Part shown: positions 1 through 11,555 of the stretch, one piece after another | How positions within the stretch are numbered: position 1 is the first letter of the stretch | Layout of the letters: each line of letters begins with the position of its first letter | Source of the DNA: Xiphophorus maculatus | Taxonomy: Eukaryota > Chordata > Actinopteri > Cyprinodontiformes > Poeciliidae | Direction: 5' to 3' | Assembly: GCF_002775205.1 (NCBI RefSeq) | Contig: NC_036461.1 | Location: 16,650,015 to 16,714,014 of the forward strand | Length of the DNA: 64,000 nucleotides | The notes under the pieces: generated by a model | The model's database searches: none | Told to the model about the DNA's origin: nothing | What the model saw: the letters and a program-made list of their open reading frames with translations, nothing else | Program-made: the position numbers and the translations under genes

Positions 1-247
1 TTATACACAATTTATAGAGTTTTTTTTCCCTATAAATTTTTAATCTGTACTTTCTCTTTATCTTTTTCAATGTCCTTGTGAAGAAAGTATCCCTAGGAAG
101 ACCTGCTGAGTCAAGACCAGTCAAACCTCTTTAGGTCATCAAGGATGTGTTTCATTCTTCTAAAGTTCAAAGAAGCATCTCTCACTGCGGACCATCAGTT
201 TTATTGAAAGAGCACAGATTCATAAAGGGCTTTGTGTGGATCTCAGC

Positions 248-1550
248 ATGCTGCCAACAGGTCTGTAAAGCAAAGTGATTGAAGAAGCATCACTGCTCAG
301 AGTTATTCCATAATATCTAATGCATTGTGCTATGCAGGATACATTTTCAAGACAGCTTTCATTCAATAGAGAGTGAAATGAATGAATACAAAAACAGAGA
401 CAAATCTTGATATTGAAACCTTTTGATTGTGTTTTCTTTTTCTCTCTTTTCTGTGCTCTTCTCAGGACAGAGCAAGCCATCTGGAACTTTTCACAAAATC
501 CTTCGACCGCTTCTGTTCAGTATTTTTATTCTCGGATGTTTTGTGACTGCCTTCTTGATGTATTTTAAGCCATCCACCAGCTGGTTAAATGGTCCATTAG
601 AGTCATCTGATTCCTCAAATCATGTCAAGCATGTCTTTGCAAAGAGCGACAAAAACATGACTATAGTTCTTGTTTGGCTGTGGCCCTTTGGACAAACCTA
701 TGAAATGAACATCTGCAGCTCTGACTTCAACATCGAGGGCTGCTTCATCACAGCGGATAAAAACTTCTACAACAAATCGGACGGGGTCGTCATCCATCAC
801 AGAGACATTGCTGGGGACCTGTCCAACTTGCCGACATCCCAGCGTCCCCCGTTCCAGAAATGGATCTGGATGAACTTGGAGTCGCCGTCGCATTCAGCCC
901 AGCTTCCTGGGATTAATAACTTGTTCAATCTGACTCTCAATTACCGTCAGGATTCTGACATCCAAGTGCCTTATGGGTCTATTGTAGCAGCAGATACTGT
1001 GGAGGACTTTGTACCACCAAGCAAAAGCAAACTGGTCTGCTGGATCGTCAGCAACTGGAATCCAGAACATGTACGAGTGAAATATTACAACGAGTTGTAC
1101 AAACACATTGAAGTTCATGCGTATGGACATGCATTTGGGGAGTACGTCGCTGACAAAGATTACATCCCTACTATGGCCAGTTGTAAGTTTTATTTGTCCT
1201 TTGAGAACTCAATCCACAAGGACTACATCACTGAAAAACTGTACATCCCCCTCTCTCTGGGCACAGTGCCAGTGGTTCTTGGCACAACCAGAGAAAACTA
1301 TGAGAACTTTGTTCAAGGAGATGCTTTTATCCATGTGGATGATTTTAAGTCACCCAAAGAGCTGGCTGACTATCTGCTTCTTCTGGACAAGAACGAAGAA
1401 CTGTACCTTGGGTACTTTAAATGGAGAAGGCACTTTAAAGTAAACAGAGCCCATTTCTGGGCAGAGCACACATGTAAGGCCTGTGATTACCTGAGACAAC
1501 ACAAAGAATACAGGGCATTCAATAACCTTAACAAGTGGTACTGGGGCTGA
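248..1550 (+). CDS. FUT-A: alpha-1,3-fucosyltransferase 9-like (GT10), two coding exons
   Basis: Predicted type II Golgi enzyme that transfers fucose from GDP-fucose to the GlcNAc of N-acetyllactosamine (Lewis-x type synthesis). The predicted exons are 248-260 (ATG plus 10 nt, donor GT at 261) and 466-1550 (acceptor AG at 464-465), giving 365 aa; human FUT9 is 359. A short cytoplasmic tail precedes one membrane anchor (FSIFILGCFVTAFLMYF). The catalytic domain keeps [20 protein letters not shown] (the Glu corresponds to the FUT9 general base), YRQDSDIQVPYG, FENSIHKDYITEK and a C-terminal CKAC. Sequons are seen at KNMT, YNKS and FNLT. No in-frame ATG lies between the TGA at 420-422 and the acceptor, so the small first exon is needed. 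Its central NPEHVRVKYYNEL stretch is closer to human FUT9 than FUT-B or FUT-C are. The exon model is inferred by comparison of copies. Confidence 0.88.
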
Positions 1551-2511
1551 TGGTGCTTAGATGGACTATGCAGCACTCATCACCTCTATAAGGTGGGACT
1601 CAGCACACAGAAAAAAAACAATTACTTGGTGAGACAAACATTAAGTTAAAAATTTAGATGTAATATTTAATTCAGGCCGTTTTGAAATACCATCTCATTT
1701 GTGATTGTGAAGATGTCACCTATGCAGAGCACTGAAATCAAATGTGAAGGTAGTTTAACACTGTTGTGAATAATTTTGGAAATCTGTAGATGTCTTTAAA
1801 CATTCTTTGACGTTTACATTTGCACTGCAGATCTAAAAGATGCTTCTCTTTACATTTTGTGAAGAATGATCAATGATCGTAGTAGCAATTACTTTCAGCG
1901 GGCATGTCATTAAGAACTTGGTTTCTGTAGTTGGTACCAGAAAAAAATGATGTGAATTGGATTTTATTTAGAAGGTTCCCTTGCAGCCTGAACAACCATA
2001 ATTTTCAGCATTGTCCAAGTCTTGACATGAATTAAAAAAATAAGTAAGTAATATGGAGACTATCTTACCTTCCTCTCTTCTTACCTTTTTTTTCTGCTTA
2101 ACTTCTTGTTTCATTCTATCCTTCAACACTTCCGTGTTTATGTAAATCTGTTTTTTTTTACCCCTGTATTCTAAGTCCTCCTTTTCTTTCCTTTTTCCCT
2201 TCACTCTTCCATCTCTTTTGTACTTCCTTCATTTTCTGTGATCTTCCCTCTGCCTGTCTTCCTTCCTTCCCTTTTCCTTTCTTCCTAACTGAGGCTCAGT
2301 TTCCATGGCCTTCTGACTATTTCCTCTTATGTTTAAATCCAAATACTCAACAGCAAAGAAAAGATACAGCTCTAAGGGGTTACAGAAGGAAATGAACAAA
2401 ATTTTGCGGTAAATCCTTTGAACATTAAGCCACTACACTCAGGAATCATTTCATCCCTATTAAACTGGTAACAACAACAACCAAACAACCAAACTGGTAC
2501 CAACAACAACC

Positions 2512-2541
2512 AGATTTGTTGTTGGTAACAACAACAAATCT
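2512..2541. repeat. Perfect 13-bp hairpin in AAC-rich DNA
   Basis: AGATTTGTTGTTG at 2512-2524 is followed by a 4-nt loop (GTAA) and its exact reverse complement at 2529-2541. It lies in an (AAC)n-rich stretch and probably arose from simple-sequence turnover. Confidence 0.7.
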
Positions 2542-3334
2542 GACTCCTCTGAAAACACACCAATGTTTTGTTGTGTTTTCACACCAAAAGGTCAACATTT
2601 ATCAGGACCTAAACGCATACTGATTACTTTCCAAACTAAATGTGACAAATTCTGAGACAGCTGTCTAAACGCCTTTTTAATGGCATCACCAAATTAATCA
2701 CAGAACTGATGATGTCATGACAACATGAACCAACATTTGTGTTTGTTTTGTCTATTTTTAAAGAAAATGATGTCCCATCAGCTTATCCCTGTGATTATGA
2801 ACATCTTTGTTAGCCTCTTTGTCAGCCAGTTTTGTCACAGCCGATATAAATCAGGCTGCTTTCGGTAACAACTAGGCCAAAGGTAGTATAACTCCAGGAA
2901 ATGCAAAGCCTATGAGATGGCATGACTAAACTTTTGTAAAAAAAAAACAAAAGACAGTCTTTAACCCGCCTGGACCTCTTCAAAAGCAAATAATGTGTTA
3001 ACGCTAAAAGTCAAGACTAATTCGTAGTCCAGCAGTATGTCAAGTTATGAAAAGCCTAAATTCTCTAAACTAAATTCAGTTCAGGTAAGGGACTTCTTTT
3101 TTGCAATATAAACTAACTTTTGAATTAAAAATACACTCTAAAAAGATCGGCTGCAACATTCACCTCACTTTAGCTAACATCTCAGCTTACAGCAGCAGAT
3201 AGTCAATCCGTTCCAAAGGAGCCTCCAACTACTCGATACTGAAGAGCATAAAGTCTCAGTGCTGAATAAAAGTCCCTATACACTGAGCAGAAAGTGTCAC
3301 CTTTTTAAATTTATTTATTTTTTACAAACCCTGA

Positions 3335-3640
3335 TAGGTATTTTCCTTTCGAACCTAAATAAAAGAAAGAACCACAGACAACGTATATGAATTTTATGTA
3401 GAGCTTTTGCAAAAGGAGAACAAACCCCACCAACTTGAAATAATTACATGATTGGTTGATTTTACTATTTGTAACCGCTCACAGGTGACTAGCATTGGAA
3501 TAGTCCTCTGGATTTTCTCGAGGGTTCGACCAATCACAAAGCTGTTGAGGTCCTTTTATCTACCTAGCAACAGAGCCGGATGATTTCTGACTACTCGCTG
3601 CTTTCAAATAAAACTGGAAATTTTGACCCTTACCCTAAGT
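3335..3640. mobile_element. Possible old LTR fragment
   Basis: Bases near 3350-3420 (CCTAAATAAAAGAAAG, then ACCACAGACAACG) resemble the LTR end at 6283-6372 (CCTACATAAAAAGAAAACC) at a lower level of identity. A CCAATCAC motif and AAATAAA follow downstream. This could be an older relative of the retroviral LTRs elsewhere in the window. No target-site duplication was found. Confidence 0.3.
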
Positions 3641-5105
3641 TGCTCTTACTCTTAATGATATTTACATTGCAAAATAATCCACTTATGAATGCAGGATTTT
3701 ATTTCTGATGATCAGAAGTTCTTTACAAAGTGTCCATTTATTTTTATTTCAATAATTTATTAGGCCCTTTGAGAGACCTTAGAGGGTCCTGATGGGTCGT
3801 CTGTTGTAATGATGTCTATTGTGGATTATGATGCACCTGCTCTGTTATCTCATAGAGCAGGTGCAGAAGATGAAAAAACAAAATCAAAACATGGCTGAGT
3901 CAATATGCCATGCTTCTCTGCAATTTCAAAATAAAGCCTCAAATATTTATTTGTAAAGTTAAATACTGAGTTTTAAATGGAAGTTTTTCCAAAACCATTT
4001 TGTTCTGAATTAAAAATATGTAATAGATCATCCATATTTCTTTTCTGTGATTCATCGGAGAGTGCGTAGTTGAAAGCGGGTTTGCGGGGCTCTTTGTTCC
4101 TCTGTTGCATGTAGCACTACATAACAATTAAGATCACATTATCACAGTAATATAATTATATTACTTTTAGATCTCCTTTGAAAAGCTGTAAACTGGATTC
4201 CATCACCACCCATCATCAATGTTTGGACATTGTGTTTTTTCATTTAAGTTTTAATTCTGAGCAAAAACCATGTGAACATTTTATGCAAGTTGAACTGGCA
4301 GCTCTCTTTTGGGTCAAAGCCTGAAATATATATTTTTTGTGTGAGTTGAATACTTCTTCATTGTCACTGGGACCAGCGTGTAAAGTATCATGAGCTCAGT
4401 TTTATACTACACTTTGGAAACTAAAATCAATATTGAAACAATACGTGACATAAACTGAAGGGTTCAACTTGATAAAACGGGGCTGTGGCATGAGATTATC
4501 AATCCAACTCCATTAGCGAAAGAACAGCATAATATGTTGTAAATATTTTAAAAATTCAAATGTCTTTATAACAGTGGTAAGATGCTGAATAAAATTCTAC
4601 TGTATTCTTGTGGGCGATGTTTTGATGAATTAAGAGGCTAAACACTGAGGTAAACAGTCGGAAACACTTGAAGTAAAAATACAGATCAGAGACGATGCTT
4701 GTAGTGCCGGGGAATGGGAGCATGTGTGTGTGTATGTTTTTTTTTTCTTTTTCATTCAAATGGTTTTGGATCAGGTGGAAATCCTGTTGGCATCACGTCC
4801 GAAAGAAAGGTGTGCCAAAAATGCAGCCCAGATATAGCACTTTTATTTATGTAAAGTTGTGTACCTCACTGTGCTTATGGGTTGTCTTAAATGGAGCTGT
4901 TTGAGTTTATCAGCAAGCCTGTCCAACAGATGCTTTTGTTTACGGTTTTATAATGTATAGTTCTTTCTCCTTTATGAACATGGAGCTTTGTTGTCCAGTG
5001 TGGTCGGTAATTTTGCACAAATGGGGTTTCTGTTGTGAATGTTGTTTGTCCCATTCATCCTTTCTTCTTTTCAGATACAGCGAGCTGTAGATTGTCTGTT
5101 CAGGA

Positions 5106-5529
5106 TTGGAAGGCAAATCAGGAATTATCTTGTTAATTTGCAGGTACGGAGATCAAAAAACATCTTGTACTATGAATGGGATTAAATCTCTTATGTGTGG
5201 TTTCTACTGAAATTACAAAAAAAAAAAATCTGCCAGTTTACTGAGACATTTAGTGAGTCAGAACAAGTTTTTTGCCAAATCATTGTATTTTGCCAAATGT
5301 GTTCTAACTATAGATGTCTACTAGTATAATGGAGAGAATAAAGATATGGATAAATGAATAAACCTGAATGGTGTGACCTAATGTTATACTAGAACCAAAT
5401 ATTTACATACATTGTAAAATAAGACACACAAAATGAAACAAACTAGACCTGTCCTATTTTAAACCAGTCAGAAAAACTATTTCTCTTTGCTAAATGCCAG
5501 AAAATAGAGAAACAGGTTGAGAATAATTT
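5106..5529. other. Shared FUT downstream flank
   Basis: This block matches about 15462-15860 in unit 2 and about 38211-38610 in unit 4. It includes the recognisable GAATAAACCTGAATGGTGTGACC tract, cut into shorter pieces by point changes between copies. No coding potential is seen. At about 5520 it switches to retroviral leader sequence that units 2 and 3 lack. Confidence 0.6.
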
Positions 5530-5686
5530 TTTCTTCAAAGAAAGTGCTAAGTGAGTGCTTAAGAACAGACTTCTAGGTCAAACTAAGTTTGACCGTTTTT
5601 TTTTTTTTTTTTTTTTTACTTTGGATTCTAAGTCCAATGACAGAAAGTTTTACTCCCACAGAATTAGGCACCATGCACACACACAC

Positions 5687-5767
<81 letters not shown>

Positions 5768-5771
5768 CACA

Positions 5772-5803
<32 letters not shown>

Positions 5804-6261
5804 TAAATTTCTTGCCGGCTCCAAGGGGGAGGTGGGGACTCAAACCGGCTCCTCTCTTGGATATTTAATTTCTTTCTTTAGATGAGAAAAACAGAGTAAA
5901 AACACCTACTATCTGCTTTAGGTAGTTACTTTCTTTCTAATAAAGGTGAAAAAAAAGAGTAAAAACACCTACTATCTGTCTTTAGATAGTTACTTTCTTT
6001 CTATTAAAGGTGAAAAAAGAGTAAAAACACCTATTTGTTTCCCATAATTTTAGGGACTTTAACCCAATTAATAGCGATTTTTCAACTTTGTCTTGTCCTG
6101 TCGGATCTCGTCAATCCGCCGTTGGCAGACAAAGTCGGACATAGGGCGCTGGCCCAATGAAGAAGTTACTTCCTGGGACTTTGTTTCCAAGTCCTGTTCC
6201 TCTGGCCGTGCACGATTTTCAGCACGTCGTTCTTCGTCTGTCAGCAAACGGGTATGTTGAG
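5530..6261 (-). mobile_element. Endogenous retrovirus leader region (minus orientation)
   Basis: The segment is homologous to 41235-41883, which lies between a second copy of the same primer-binding site and an LTR. It contains a CA microsatellite, then repeated GTAAAAACACCTA and GATAGTTACTTTC blocks. Read on the minus strand it follows the 5-prime LTR and primer site, as an untranslated leader would. No gag or pol frame is seen. Confidence 0.55.
5675..5802. repeat. (CA)n microsatellite
   Basis: About 128 bp of CA dinucleotide repeats with a few CG and CC interruptions. The paralogous site near 41353-41371 has only about nine repeats. Long His/Thr and Cys/Val frames across it are artefacts of the repeat. 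Confidence 0.97.
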
Positions 6262-6279
6262 ATCCGGATCACGGCACCA
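6262..6279 (-). promoter_or_regulatory. Retroviral primer-binding site, tRNA-His type
   Basis: On the minus strand this reads TGGTGCCGTGATCCGGAT, close to the 3-prime-end complement of tRNA-His. It sits three bases after an LTR terminus ending in TATCA, as expected for a retroviral 5-prime LTR. An 18-nt counterpart lies at 41884-41901. Confidence 0.65.
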
Positions 6280-6282
6280 AGA

Positions 6283-6372
6283 TGATAGGCATTTTCTCAA
6301 CCTACATAAAAAGAAAACCACAGACAACGTTTTAGTTTTCAATCAAGTCTGTTGCAAAAGACGAAAACATAG
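6283..6372 (-). mobile_element. Truncated retroviral LTR end
   Basis: This is the terminal portion of the LTR seen in full at 39116-39345 and 41905-42133, starting TGATAGGCATTTTC on the plus strand. It breaks off after about 90 bp and runs straight into the common spacer (AACAGATACACACAAC). The break joins two similar AAACA tracts, so a microhomology deletion is likely. Confidence 0.65.
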
Positions 6373-8562
6373 CAAAACAGATACACACAACTATACACAC
6401 CCACACACCTGAAAACACCCCTGGTTGACATGAAAACCGGTCATTTGAATAGACTTTACTTTCTGTTTTTGCGTATTTTCCCTGTGAGCCTCTCTGGCTA
6501 AATAGAAAGAGTAGTTATCTTGCAATTAGAAATGCCAATAGACTATTTAGATACAGTGTTGTCTAGACATTCTCATTCAGTAATGCTAACTGACTATAGT
6601 GACTGTTTCTGATCCTAAATTATAGAAATCTAAACCAAATCTTGAACTACATCAACATTCATTCATTTCAAGCACACCTTTTCTGTGAAATATAAAGGAA
6701 TAAAGAACAGACAAATGAATCTCCTGCCTTCGATGATACGACAGAGAAACTTGTTAACTTCACGACGAAGAGCTTACATAAGGGGAAAAATTATAAGAAT
6801 CAAAACCAGTTGTTGGGGTAAAATGAAAACATAACATCAAAAATGCTCCAAATGATATCCAAATGCTAAATGTCAGTATGTCTTCAGAAAAATAAACAGA
6901 AAATGAGACAGGTCTAATAACTCTCTTAAAATGTTTAAGTTATCCCATAAACCGTAGCATTTCGTTAACTTATTTCGTCATGGCTGGTGAGCCATGAAGC
7001 CTAACCTATGATGGATTAATCCTAACCCTGCACCATGTCATCTCATGGCTGCTAGGACAGCACTCACCCAACCAGTTCTTATCTCATCTCATGGCTGCTA
7101 GGACAGCAGTCACCCAACCTGATCTGAATTCTTCTTCAATTCACAGAAACAGGCTCAGGAGACAAATCTGTTTACTTTCATACTGGCTACAGGTTTGTGC
7201 AATTCAACACTTTTGTTAAATGAGGTGTAAAACCAGCATTTGTAAAGATACACAATAATTTATGGATAACTATATTCATATCTGGTGTGTTATAATGCAT
7301 TGGAAACAAGCTGAAGTTAACTTTAACTGAGAAAAGGCTGCAAATATCTTTTTCATCAGGTGAAGTATCTTGACAAACAGAAAACGACTTTTTTGTTGAG
7401 CATTAAAGTAGAACAGGTGTAGTAATATTATTATACTATATGAACAGTATGATGCCAAATTTCATCTTTAAATAAATAAAGTGAATAAATAATCTTTTGT
7501 ATAGAAAAAAATCACCCCAAAAACATACAATTTTACAGGTGGCTTTATTTAATTTACTGTTTAATTTTCTGTTGTCTGTTTCAAGGTGTTAATAAACACA
7601 ATGCAAATATGAAGGAGAATTTACATCAGGTAGCTCCACCTTGTATTCGTGTAGGGTGGGGCGTGGACAGTGAGGAGGATGTTTCATGGAAATCAAACAG
7701 AAATGACATTGTCCTTCCTGTTCCTCCAACTTTTGGTGTGTCATCATAAGTCCAGACAACTCTCTGAGAAGCTGCCTTGATGTTCCTTGACTTTCCATTA
7801 AAGGTAAGAGAAAAAGTGGCACAGCTTCAAAATCCTACAAAATATATTTATCTTCTTTTCGTGTTTCCTAAAACACAGCAGAACTGCAGTAGATGCTTAT
7901 GTTTTTTCTAAGCTTGAAGCTGTTGCACTGAGTGTCTCCATCATACATAGCTGCAAAGGATGTCAATATTTATGTGTGAACTGACTTACATGTGTTAATC
8001 AGTTGTGGATAACTTGCTTTCTATGGTAAATAATTTGACTATGTTGATAATTAAGCACTTTATAGATGCTGAAACATTAGCAAGTATATGGGTTTACTTA
8101 ATAAAAGTGAAAATAAAAATGCACTTAGCTGTTTTGTATTTAGTATCCATCACAGATGAGTAAATTACAAAAGTCATATTTACGACGTTTAACAGAAACT
8201 GAAAGCAGAGCAGATTCTTGTACGGTAAACTCAGTCCAGTTAAACCTGTTGAACAATGTCTGTTGTTCCTTTGTGATTCAATTAAAGAACATCTTTTGGA
8301 TCAGTGCCAGAGGAAAAATATGTACGAACAGAATAAATTATTTATATAATGTCTGGGGTTAAAGTTGATCATTAAAACATCTGGGCTTTGGTTTAAAGCT
8401 GTGACATTTATAAAAAAAAATAAATTAAAAATATCCATATTAAAGCTGTTGCTGTGTCAGGAGGAGGGTCTGATTAGCCTTTCTCAATGTGCTAATGGTG
8501 GAGAAACAATTTACCATTTCAGGAATACAGTTTGTCTGCTACAATCGGTGGCCATGCTAACT
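6373..8562. other. Common noncoding spacer of the unit (copy 1)
   Basis: Near-identical copies occur at about 16764-19435, 24648-26751 and 44461-46210. Small ORFs on both strands recur in each copy only because the DNA is duplicated, and none resembles a known family. A direct repeat containing CATCTCATGGCTGCTAGGACAGC is duplicated within it near 7037-7110. The TTCTC at 8481-8485 is the empty target site matching the Ty3 insertion in unit 3. Confidence 0.7.
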
Positions 8563-9215
8563 AGCCTGAGCATTCATGTCAGGTTCTGTGGTGAAGAAAC
8601 AACTGTAGCGAAGGGAACAGAAAAGGGGAGGGTGTGAGAGCGTGAACAAGAGGGTGACTGTCTGTTTCTGACAAAACAATAGTCAGAACTGCTCTTAAAG
8701 TAGTAACAGTTTGTCTGCTTTTCTCAGAACTTCCTCCTGGTCTGCATGGACCTAAATTGTGCAATTAAAAGTCTCAAGTGGGATTGCTGCAAAGACCGTT
8801 GTCATGAGGTTTTGGACTTCTTCCTCAGACAGATAACTCCACGACTGGTTTGATGTTGTTCTGGTGGCTGAGTCTTTGCTCTGCTGCTTGCCACACAGAA
8901 GACTGGAATTATAAGCTCCACTTCAGCCAACGTTTAAAATTTTGTAACGTTTCTCCAGATGAAGTGGTCGAATGTCGACAAGAGCCTTTGAACAAGGAGT
9001 TTCTTGATCCCTCAAGCCCTGATTTCAGCAGGAAGAAGTCATGCATCATGTGTTCTTTCTGCTGCAAACAACACAAAGTCAATGAGGAAGCGTCACTGTT
9101 CAAAATGAATCCAAGATATTAGAGTTGGTGTCCTTGGCAGGAGGTTCATTCAGGGAACCTGTTTTACAATTGGCCTCAAAGACCAAAAAAAACAACAATC
9201 AGTCACTATAATTAC
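8563..9215 (+). repeat. 653-bp cassette, reference orientation (copy 1)
   Basis: The block is bounded by GCTAACT (8556-8562) and AGTTAGC (9216-9222), an inverted pair. The same block is in this orientation at 32171-32825 and inverted at 19436-20090. It contains a 90-93-codon ORF and directly precedes the old FUT exon remnant. Unit 4 lacks it because of a larger deletion. Confidence 0.85.
8850..9122 (+). CDS. Putative secreted Cys-rich small ORF, unit-1 copy with altered start
   Basis: Uncharacterised 90-codon ORF; I do not recognise the family. The N-terminus looks like a signal peptide (MLFWWLSLCSAAC), followed by a charged region with about seven further cysteines (CNVSPDEVVEC, CIMCSFCC). 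The copies at 32451 and 19810 begin three codons earlier (MAG). Here CACATGGCTGG has become CACGACTGG, which removes that start. The ORF occupies the place, about 200 bp upstream of a FUT exon-2 remnant, where FUT exon 1 and its intron would lie, and its last third weakly resembles that FUT region. It may therefore be a chance frame. Confidence 0.3.
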   Translation: MMLFWWLSLCSAACHTEDWNYKLHFSQRLKFCNVSPDEVVECRQEPLNKEFLDPSSPDFSRKKSCIMCSFCCKQHKVNEEASLFKMNPRY

Positions 9216-9282
9216 AGTTAGCTGACTGATGTTGAAATGTATTGATTCATCCTGGCTTTTCTTGTTTCTGTGCCCTTCTCAG

Positions 9283-9513
9283 GACAAAGAAAATCATCTG
9301 GAACTTTTCACAAAAACCTCAGTCAGATTTTATTCAGTATTTTTATCCTTGGATGTTTTGTGACTGCCTTTCTGATAGATCATAATCCATCCACCAGCTG
9401 GATAAATGATCACAGAGGCCTCCTTTCCAGAAATGGATCTGGATGAACTTGGAGTCACCGTCAAATTCAGGCCGACTAACCGGGATTAATAACTTGTTCA
9501 ATCTGACTCTCAA
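9283..9513 (+). pseudogene. Old FUT exon-2 remnant (copy 1)
   Basis: The acceptor (TTCTCAG) is followed by FUT N-terminal coding sequence: the GTFHK-like stretch, the membrane anchor and STSWIND. After 9411 it jumps past roughly 80 codons to the [14 protein letters not shown] region and is out of frame with the first part. FUT similarity ends after NLTL at about 9513. The same deletion and the same end occur at 20158 and 32893, so the damage preceded duplication of the units. The N-terminus is closer to FUT-A than to FUT-B or FUT-C. Confidence 0.88.
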
Positions 9514-10470
9514 ATCAGATTCAAAACAGTCCTTCTATTTTGTCACGAAATATTTGCTTTCAGACCTTGTGCCTGATCCATTGTTTAAAAGTTTTGTCCT
9601 TCCAGTCTTTATTCTTTTAATTTCTGTCTTCAAATTATTTCTACTTGATGTCCTCAGTTTCTTTTCATCATCTTTACTTTCTCCCTCTTTATTTCTGGGG
9701 TTAGTGTTACATGTTTTATGTACTTTGTGTCAGTATTCCATAAAATATTTTTGTGCAAATTAATTTTAATTAATTGAAAACAAATTTTGGCCTCATTTTA
9801 AATTCCTTAAAAAAACGGCTATCATTTTTACACTTGCGGTTCATGTGGCATCATTGCATCATTTTATTGTTTATGGTCTTTATTCTTATTTGTCCTTTGT
9901 TCTTTTTATTGTTTTGCTTTTGGAAGATTAGTCTTCATTAATCTAGTTGAGGGAATAGGTCAGTGAGTTTGATGATAAAAGTATTTTTTCAACTTAAAAA
10001 ACATTCATAAAGCATAATAATAATTTAGCTGTGTCAAAACACAAATTGTGAGGCGTAAATTGCCAGAGGATGTTTTGTCGTGTCCTGGCTGCAAAATGGA
10101 AACTGACCAAGTTCAGTATTTACATGTAAACGTAACTTTCATCTTATTGTTCCTTAATACAGTTTGTTTTTATGTTATTGCACTTAAAATAATGATCTAT
10201 TGAAAAACTAAAAGGCTATTTTCAACAATTTTGAATCAAGGAAATAAATATAATGATATAGGAGTTTCCAATCAGGTAGGCCCACCTCTTGATTCGTATT
10301 GTCTTGAGTTTGAATTGTGATGAGGATGTTGCCAAAAAGATTCAGACAGACACAGCCGCTCTCCAAGCAGTCACCAATAGATGTGTTCCTTCCTTATTCC
10401 TTGTCTGCAATTGGAGGTAAAGAAGGAAAGATGAAAATTCACTAGAAGATTCTTTCTATTTTTTGTAAAA
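9514..10470. other. Noncoding spacer after FUT remnant (copy 1)
   Basis: T-rich and noncoding, shared with about 20389-21100 and 33124-33830. A reverse-complement copy of about 9818-10455 is inserted in FUT-D at 49586-50219. Copy 1 lacks about 1.4 kb present in units 2 and 3 (roughly 21085-22505), and so does the inverted copy. That ties the inverted piece to a unit-1-like source. Confidence 0.65.
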
Positions 10471-10920
10471 GGCAAGGCAAGGCAAGGCAAGGCAAGTTTA
10501 TTTATATAGCACTTTAAAACAGTACCACTGACCAAAGTGCTGTACAATCACAAGATTAAACAAATAAAAATCAAAATTAAAACACATAAAAACCAACAAT
10601 GCAGTGACATAAAACACTCTATATAATACATAAACATACCCAGATAAATACAGAAAAGCAGCATCTCAAACTGAATCAAAGGCCAACCGAAAAAGGTAAG
10701 TCTTAAGAGCAGATTTAAAAATTGCTAAAGAGGGGGCCTGTTTTACCAACATAGGTAAAGAATTCCAAAGTTTGGGAGCTGCAACAGCAAACGCCCTGTC
10801 TCCTCTCTGCCTCCTGGAAGTCCTCGGCACCTCCAGGTTCATTTGGCTCGCTGATCTAAGAGCTCGAGGAGGACAGTGTATATGTAGCAGCTCAGAGAGA
10901 TAGGAGGGAGCAAGGCCATT
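10471..10920 (-). mobile_element. L2-type LINE 3-prime fragment
   Basis: On the minus strand a 93-codon frame (10666-10947) matches the C-terminus typical of fish L2/Rex1-type LINE ORF2, with NGLAPSYLSELL, RRQRGDRAFAVAAPKLWNSLP and FKSALKTYLFRLAF. An AT-rich tail with TTTATATAGCACTTT and a (GGCAA)n run follows at the 3-prime end. It is absent at the same point in units 2 and 3. TAAAA flanks both sides (10466-10470 and 10921-10925), a possible target duplication. It is severely 5-prime truncated. Confidence 0.8.
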
Positions 10921-10989
10921 TAAAACAGCAAGGAAGAGCATTTGCACCTTTTACAGATGTTGTTAGGCTGGAAATCTCCACCAACAACA

Positions 10990-10990
10990 C

Positions 10991-11074
<84 letters not shown>
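10990..11074. repeat. (AAT)n microsatellite, copy 1
   Basis: About 28 AAT units. The paralogous tracts at 22820-22853, 34965-35028 and 46497-46513 are shorter, showing repeat-length change after unit duplication. Confidence 0.97.
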
Positions 11075-11075
<1 letters not shown>

Positions 11076-11523
11076 TTTATCTTTTTGTTTGTGTGTTTTT
11101 TAGTGTATCAAATGTTATGGTACATTATTGTGCAAACTGTCCTAGGAATAGGAAAAGTTGTAGCATTTTAATCAATGAGCCATGAAGTCTAAATTAGATT
11201 AAAACAACATGCAACTAACAAGTAACTAGGAATAAAAAATAAGATACTATAGTACTGTTTTAAACTAGTGCAGTTAAACCAGTTAGGCAGTACGTGTGGA
11301 TTTTTTATGACTACATAATTAAGCAGCGGTTTCAGATAAATACCTGAAACCAAAAACAATTACCCTGTTCAGGTGATGCTGGGAAACTGATTTTCATAGT
11401 TTAACCCAGGATTAATGACTCTGGCATGCTATGAATTTGGTAATCAACAAGGTCCAACCATCAGACCCACTTGCCATGACAGGGTCAAGAGAAAGAAAAC
11501 TGTGCTACACATAATTGGCTTGG

Positions 11524-11555
11524 CTGATATCTTACTGATGTCAGCAAGATATCAG
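11524..11555. repeat. Conserved inverted repeat in unit spacer
   Basis: CTGATATCTT at 11524-11533 pairs with AAGATATCAG at 11546-11555 around a 12-nt loop. A second overlapping pair, CTTACTGAT and ATCAGTAAG, gives alternative foldings. It is unchanged in the other units near 23552, 35626 and 47214. It is probably part of a DNA-transposon end. Confidence 0.6.

Larger units (their letters stand above)
1551..5105. other. FUT-A 3-prime flank: shared part, then unit-1-only sequence
   Basis: Bases 1551-2225 are nearly identical to the 3-prime flanks of FUT-B and FUT-C and probably include the 3-prime UTR. From about 2226 to 5105 the sequence has no counterpart in units 2 and 4, whose flank jumps directly to sequence equivalent to about 5106. 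No supported coding region was seen in this stretch. It contains AAC/GTT-rich low-complexity DNA near 2465-2545 and an old LTR-like patch near 3335-3640. Confidence 0.6.

Noticed and set aside
1108-1443. Alternative-frame ORFs inside FUT exons (also 14317-14655, 49298-49588, 50192-50476)
   Set aside because: They are off-frame shadows of the GT10 coding sequence.
5555-5885. His/Thr-rich and Cys/Val-rich ORFs
   Set aside because: They come from the CA microsatellite.
7030-7115. CRISPR-like or satellite array from the CATCTCATGGCTGCTAGGACAGC repeats
   Set aside because: There are only two or three adjacent copies, a simple local duplication in a vertebrate genome.
7276-7822. Recurrent small minus-strand ORFs in the spacer (also near 18052-18694, 25541-26087, 45359-45905)
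   Set aside because: They repeat only because the DNA is duplicated, have no recognisable domain, and the frame length changes after the hAT insertion.
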